Positions 59,094 to 64,000 of a stretch of DNA of 64,000 bases are shown here, one piece after another. The position numbers were made by a program, and so were the translations under genes. Source of the stretch: Hypoxylon rubiginosum (Eukaryota; Ascomycota; Sordariomycetes; Xylariales; Hypoxylaceae); contig CADCXA010000053.1 in assembly GCA_902806565.1 (NCBI GenBank), forward strand, positions 310,001 to 374,000, read 5' to 3'. The notes under the pieces are model-generated. The model worked only from the letters and a program-made list of their open reading frames with translations. It had not been told where the DNA came from and did not search any database. The number at the start of each line of letters is the position of its first letter. Position 1 is the first letter of the stretch.

Positions 59094-60900
59094 CAGTTGA
59101 TCATCCACTTACAACTAGAAAATAGCGCTGGCAACTGTTTGTTTCATTGTAAACGACAGCGATATACCTACCATTGTTATGGAACAGAATGTCATGCCTA
59201 TCTCTAGAAACTCTTAAATCACAGCTGAAATCAAATCGTTAGGTACATAGCAAGTGTGGACAATCTGCCTCTTGAACGAAATTTGGGATAATAAGGATAT
59301 ATCATTGTGCTATTCACGCCGCTATTGTCACTATGCGAACCAAGCAATGCGAAACCAACGACGATGTTGTGTAAATAGCTCTCAACCTCACTGATGAAAG
59401 CCAAGCTCTGTTTTGAAAATGGGACTACGGCGAGGGGTGACGTCGTAGATGGGGCCGACGGCGTGTCTAGTGCTAGTAAGCTACTTGCTACAAATAGAAG
59501 ATTTATCGATATCTATTGCTACTAATAGGTCTTCGGGACTCTAAGCGACTAGATGCCCCAAACTGCCCCCCACTACCTATACCATTGGCTAGGTCACAGT
59601 GGCAGGAGAGGCCTTTGAGCGACAGTCATTCTTGGGTCATAGCGTTTACTTAGTTCCTGTGGGAGACTTATGGGTTTTCAACGGGCTGTACGAAGTGGTA
59701 GAAGTTAATAGGAGGTACCAGGGAACGTACCGGTACGTCTAAACTTATTTTTGGGATGTTCGGGATTTTAGCGAGAAATGGTACTGGGAACGCTAGGCGT
59801 CTCTGCCCAAGGAACTGTAGAATGTGCTAGAGCGTATGGTATACGATGGTCAGAAACTCACTGAGCCTATTCGTCTAAAAGGGGAGAGCGATATCGGGCA
59901 CGAACCGCTCGTACTCCGGGGAGTGAGATTAAAGAGCCGCCCAAAAACAAAAACGAGAGCTTCACTCTGTTAGGTGATGCTGCACGTGCAACGACGCCGT
60001 GTAAGTAACAGCATTTACTTCGTCTTAGGTACCTATACGGAGGGGACCTAATAGGGCAGTAGCTGGCACATGCCTTTAGTTGCCGGCGTGGTGTACATGC
60101 TATCAGCAACGCGTTAAACTTGGCTAAGGCGTTGTTACAAGTCAATCTGTCGAGTAGAACCAGACGTATCCTCGAGGGTTTGAGGCGGTCTCGCGAAGCA
60201 ACTAGTCGAAACAAGAAGGCAACGCCGTTTAGTTTAGTTAGGTCCGACTTGCTTCTGAGATGCCCGAGGAAAATGCCAAGCTCGATGAGGTGAAACCGTT
60301 GGTAGCATAGACAGGAATGACCGAAGGGAATTTGGGCGTGTTCGGTCATTGACTTTTGAACTATGCAATATGCAACATTAGGTAGGCAATATCAGGCAGT
60401 CTACTTGTCGCGGTAGTCATTTCTCGTTGCGAAGTGGCAAAGTGAATATTTACTCGTTTTTGCTCCTTCTTGAACACTACTGCCAAGACTCTCCAAGTTC
60501 GTCATAGTGTTGGTTGGGCTAAATAGGGGGGAGAGGCACTAAGTTAGGTAACCGGTTTCCATCATCTCGGCATTTACGATCAAGTCAACAACGCTATTTC
60601 TTAAGTTGACAAGCAATAATCGATACATGGAGGAACGAAACTCAATTATAAGGCCTGTTACTTGGGTACCTAGGTTCCTTCCTCACGCCCAAAGTTTACC
60701 TTGAGATATTGCCACCCAATTTTATGCTAGCAAATCAACCCAACTTCCCGATTAAGAAGATAAGCTTTCAAAGAGACAGATGCCGCCCTGCTTTCGGGGA
60801 AGGGTCTCGTTTATATTGTCTTTAGCCGCACATCTCGTAGAATATCGAACAATAATGCTATGAAGGTTTAAAAGTCAGGATTTGCTCCTCCATACATGTA
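59094..60900. other. Gene-free stretch downstream of the transcription factor
   Basis: No supported gene. A 160-codon minus frame at 59867-60349 lacks any domain I can name and has no nearby exons. The sequence at 59870-60350 has a biased, evenly open appearance that could be a decayed transposon fragment, but I cannot identify one. Confidence 0.4.
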
Positions 60901-61440
60901 GCCCAGGTTTTTAAATACCTCCACAGTACGTGTCACACCTTCCATCTCTATATGTTCTATTTAATATGCACAAATAAATAACCGTCCCTGGTCAAAATAG
61001 CGTCAACTCTTATTACCCAAAGGCTCCATTAATACCACTTCCATATCTTAAAGGCTTCCATACCAGTATACGCTCTTTTCTCATGCCTGTTACAAGCTAC
61101 CACCTATAGCCTCTATATACATAAGTTGCTCCAGCCCTCCCTCCTACCACCCTAGCAACAAGCCCTGCCAATAACACTCAAATTCAAAAAGATATTAAGG
61201 ATATCAATACTCTAGGGACTGAATTAAAAACAAATAACAATATAAAACTTACCATACAAAGCTTATGTTCTATCAATCAAGCCATTAAAGGCTTTTTTTA
61301 ATAAAGGCTTATAAAGGAAGGGTTTCATGTAGCAACTACAAAATCAAGGCTCCAAAAAGGTAATCTTTTTTTTAATTAAAAAGCTATTATTATATAACAT
61401 CCAATCATAGCGCAAGCTTTGCAGCCATGCCTGAACAAAA
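60901..61440. other. Composition-shifted segment, possible retroelement remnant
   Basis: This segment has almost no CpG over about 400 bp, is rich in CCT, CCA and AAT words, and differs from both neighbours. One plus frame at about 61130-61302 stays open for some 57 codons, with a Pro/Thr-rich then Asn/Lys/Ile-rich peptide (NTQIQKDIKDINTLGTELK) reminiscent of coiled-coil gag-like proteins. The frame stops at TAA near 61300, before a poly-A/T-rich stretch. I cannot assign a family. Confidence 0.25.
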
Positions 61441-62319
61441 TTACTAGAACCAATGTACATATGTATATGTATGTACATGTAGACACTCAGGTACATTGTA
61501 CTTTGGTTGCGGTTGTTGCGAGGTAACCTGGAAGGATCTCTAGCAGTTGAAGGCTATTAAACTGTATTACACCTTACGTATTACAATTTAACTTGGTATA
61601 GACTTCCTACTAAAAATTCCCAGACTCAGATGCAGGAACAGTGCCGGTCTTAGAAAAGCACCTGAGATCGTGCCATTCTTGCCAGACCTAGCTTACGACA
61701 CCTATTACCCTAGCCCATTCCGCATTAACGACGTACTTCGACTGGACAACCCAGAAAATCAACTCCTCTCCAATCTTTTCCATCATTTCCCACTCTTCTC
61801 AGAGCATTCAACTGAGCTCCATTGTCTATCACTCCCATAAGCCATGGCTCGTCACATATTCTTTTGAAGATGCTAACCTTGGAAGTCTTGTGCGATCTAT
61901 CCTTCCAGACTCAAACAATGGCCAAAACACTAGCGATATTCCTCTTCAAAACTGGCGGCATCTATCCTCAACCCTATCTCCAAAGCCAAACCTTACTCTT
62001 GAACCAACGGACCGTGTACATCAACCAAAATAGCGCCGTCACTATGTTTTACGCCATTGGTATCAGCTTAGACTCTGGTCGATGCCAATTACGAGTCTTG
62101 GAAGTTCGGATTCTCGATTCTCTAATGGCTCAGCTCTGGTATAAAGGTTAGTCTTTTCCCCAATCTGGTCTCTACGTTCTCTCTCCCCTATTCAGTCATC
62201 TTGCACAAACATTCAGTCTCTCCTGCCTTTACTTACAGGCCTTACATCTTCTGTCGCTGTTCTAACCTCTTAGACTGCGACTTAGTTTAAACGATTAGCC
62301 ATCTCTCAAAGTCACAGAG
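61441..62319. other. Intergenic upstream of the hypothetical gene at 62320
   Basis: About 0.9 kb with no supported gene. A 109-codon plus frame (61822-62151) has no motif. The last few hundred bases are pyrimidine-rich (CTCTCC, TTCCC), typical of a fungal promoter/leader. Confidence 0.4.
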
Positions 62320-63034
62320 ATGGCGTCGAATGACCTCGTGTGGGAAGAAGGCGACATTGCCTTCCTCAGGGGCGTCGCCGAATTAAACGACGGCGAAAGA
62401 CGCGCCCTGGCCGGATACGTGCCTCCAAAGGCTACGGGACACCCGGTGATCGTCTTGGAGCACACACCAGGCTCCAAGTACTGCACGATCACTACGGTGT
62501 CAGCATACGGGTCCGGTTCCCACAACCGTTTCTTGGCCCCATGGGATCAGCCTGCTCACAAGCGTAAATCCCGTGGGGCTTTCTTCGCGTTTGCCGGCTC
62601 CGAAAAGCCGGCCGATTGGCAGGAGCACCTCGAGCTCGAGGACAATGGGTGCTGGCCAAAGCCCAAGACTTCCGTATGTTACACCAAGTGTTCCCTTCTC
62701 CCCCTTTTCAACCTCTTCCCTCAAACATCCTGCCGGTACCTAGCGAAGCAATTGCTAACTTCTTTTGCTACAGTGGGTGTACAGCCGGAACGTCTTCGTA
62801 GTCCCGTGCTCGACACTTCGAGAGTTCCGCCGGGGAACTAGACTACGAATGACTCGGGAGAGTCTGAAATATCTCCTGGCCGCGATGGCGAAAACCTCCA
62901 GCTTCGCCAATCGCTGGAACGACACCCGGCTCCCTCAGGATGCTAGAGCCTGCGCACCTGCAGGAGCTGCGTCCACCTCGGCGCCTCCCAATCGAAAAAA
63001 CGCCTGGGAGACCCGCCGAGCTCGAGGGCACTAG
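62320..63034 (+). CDS. Hypothetical protein, two exons
   Basis: Exon 1 is 62320-62673 and exon 2 is 62774-63034 (204 residues). The 100-bp intron (GTATGT, branch CTAAC, CTACAG) joins KPKTS to WVYSRNVFVVP in frame. I do not recognise a family. The first half has a compact, SH3-like flavour (GYVPPKATGHPVIVLEHTPG, YCTITTVSAYGSGSHNRFLA), which would suit a small beta-barrel, but this is impression only. The second half is basic (EFRRGTRLRMTRESLKYLLA) with a low-complexity tail. No signal peptide or membrane segment is seen. From 62940 to 63338 a second plus frame is open and overlaps the tail, so the true C-terminus may be longer through a frameshift or an unseen intron. Confidence 0.6.
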
Positions 63035-63897
63035 AGCGAGCCACTTGGACAACTGGTGGCCGCTCTCCAACAATCTGAAGCTCGACCGTACGGTCAGCTT
63101 CCACCACAAGCCTAGTGCTGGACACCGCACTAGGGCTTCACATTGGCGCCCCGGCGAGCGGCCTTCGCCAAATCACGGCGACTGTCTCTGCCTTCGCCGC
63201 TCGCTGGGGCCTCCACGACTCGGACCGGTTTCCTCCCGCAGCGAAGGCTCATCAATAGCCGGAACTGCCACGGGGGAGGACAAGACAGGCCGTCGCGGGC
63301 CACGGTACAGGGAAGGCTGGTTTTGGGAGAGGCGATAGAGGAGGAGATTTGGACAGAGTTATAGATTGATTTTGGAGGATTGGCTTTTGGATATGATATT
63401 GGATATGGTATTGGATATGATATTGGAATTCAATACATCATTCTACTACACTAGTATTCGTGCCCGTTATGCAATAACTGTAGTCGTCCTTGTGAGCTTT
63501 CATTTTCTATGCGTGTGCCTACTCGTACTCGGCACCTAGGTAGGTATGTCTTCGCGCATATCACTTGCCTCTTGTAACGACTGGTGGTCTCTCTAAGATG
63601 AGTCCAAAGTCTCCTCTAGCCGTTGCAGTCTGGACTCTAATCTGTGTAGGCCGGGCACAAGTTCATTCGCCATCAAGTCGTCACCAGTTACCGGCGGGTA
63701 GTATTACCACTCTGGTATAGCGATAATCACTTAGGTTCCTCATGCTATTCCGTTTGACATGCTAACCAGGTAAGCTAGGTATATTTGCTCTCTAAGCTTT
63801 GTTAAACACACGGACGGCCCTCAAGTACCATAGACCTATTAATTTCACGAAGTCGTATAACCCGGTCGTCAAAGTTCAAATCTCCCGGTTGGCCCTT
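63035..63897. other. Intergenic between the hypothetical gene and the right-edge gene
   Basis: The first 300 bp remain G+C-rich and open in the frame of 62940-63338, possibly an extension of the preceding gene. A GGATATGATATT repeat follows at 63380-63430. The rest is ordinary noncoding DNA, convergent with the minus-strand gene at the edge. Confidence 0.4.
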
Positions 63898-64000
63898 TTA
63901 ATCAAATAAATGTGTAAGAGCTGAGCTTCCCTCCTCTTCGTTCGCCTTCTCGGGTTCGTCCTGGGATTCCTCCTCTGCCATAGAACGATCAATCGTGCCG
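63898..64000 (-). CDS. C-terminal end of a gene running off the right edge
   Basis: On the minus strand the last 34 codons before the window edge read GTIDRSMAEEESQDEPEKAN and continue EEEGSSALTHLFD to a TAA at 63900-63898. The strongly acidic, Glu-rich composition looks like a real protein tail. The piece is short, so an alternative is that the internal Met starts a chance small frame. Function cannot be inferred. Confidence 0.4.
   Translation of the reverse strand, partial: GTIDRSMAEEESQDEPEKANEEEGSSALTHLFD

Noticed and set aside
59867..60349. 160-codon minus frame as a gene
   Set aside because: No domain, signal or joinable exon; the composition does not resemble neighbouring genes. Left as possible decayed repeat.

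Overview
This window is nuclear DNA of a filamentous ascomycete (Pezizomycotina), most likely a sordariomycete. Most genes carry one to five short introns of about 50-155 bp with GTRNGT donors, CTAAC-like branch sites and AG acceptors. Recognisable fungal genes include acuK/ERT1, exgD, xanA and FMN1. A roughly 15 kb block of extremely AT-rich, stop-filled DNA looks like the product of repeat-induced point mutation (RIP). The class-level assignment is inference from gene content and composition.

Layout. Positions 1-22956 are gene-dense: a truncated hypothetical gene, a secreted berberine-bridge-type FAD oxidase, MTA phosphorylase, a probably mitochondrial FAD oxidoreductase, xanthine dioxygenase xanA, a small M24 peptidase-like protein, a SAM methyltransferase, a ferric reductase with a Met-Asp repeat, F-actin capping protein alpha, a branched-chain 2-oxo acid dehydrogenase E1-beta subunit, and a type II membrane exo-1,3-beta-glucanase. 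Positions 22957-31379 hold no gene I can support, only microsatellites and tandem repeats. Positions 31380-38946 carry the gluconeogenesis regulator acuK, riboflavin kinase FMN1 and a secreted amidase. Positions 39289-54650 are the AT-rich block. It contains tandem repeats whose copies differ mainly by transitions and one small GC-rich island, and it is bordered on the right by a near-perfect hairpin element. Positions 55424-64000 carry a reduced protein-kinase-like gene, a Zn2Cys6 transcription factor interrupted by one in-frame TAG, a gene-poor stretch, a conserved-looking hypothetical gene, and the 3' end of one further gene.

The genes do not form an obvious biosynthetic cluster. Most are housekeeping or nutritional: sulfur salvage, purine use, branched-chain amino acid breakdown, iron reduction, flavin synthesis, carbon-source regulation, cell-wall glucan and actin. 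The points most worth a second look are the RIP-like block and its edge elements, the single TAG in the regulator about 3 kb from it (nonsense mutation or A-to-I edited codon), and the GA-AG splice junction of the FAD oxidase. I did not find a convincing new multi-gene system.

Exon boundaries were derived by eye from splice signals, reading-frame continuity and family resemblance. No database search was run.
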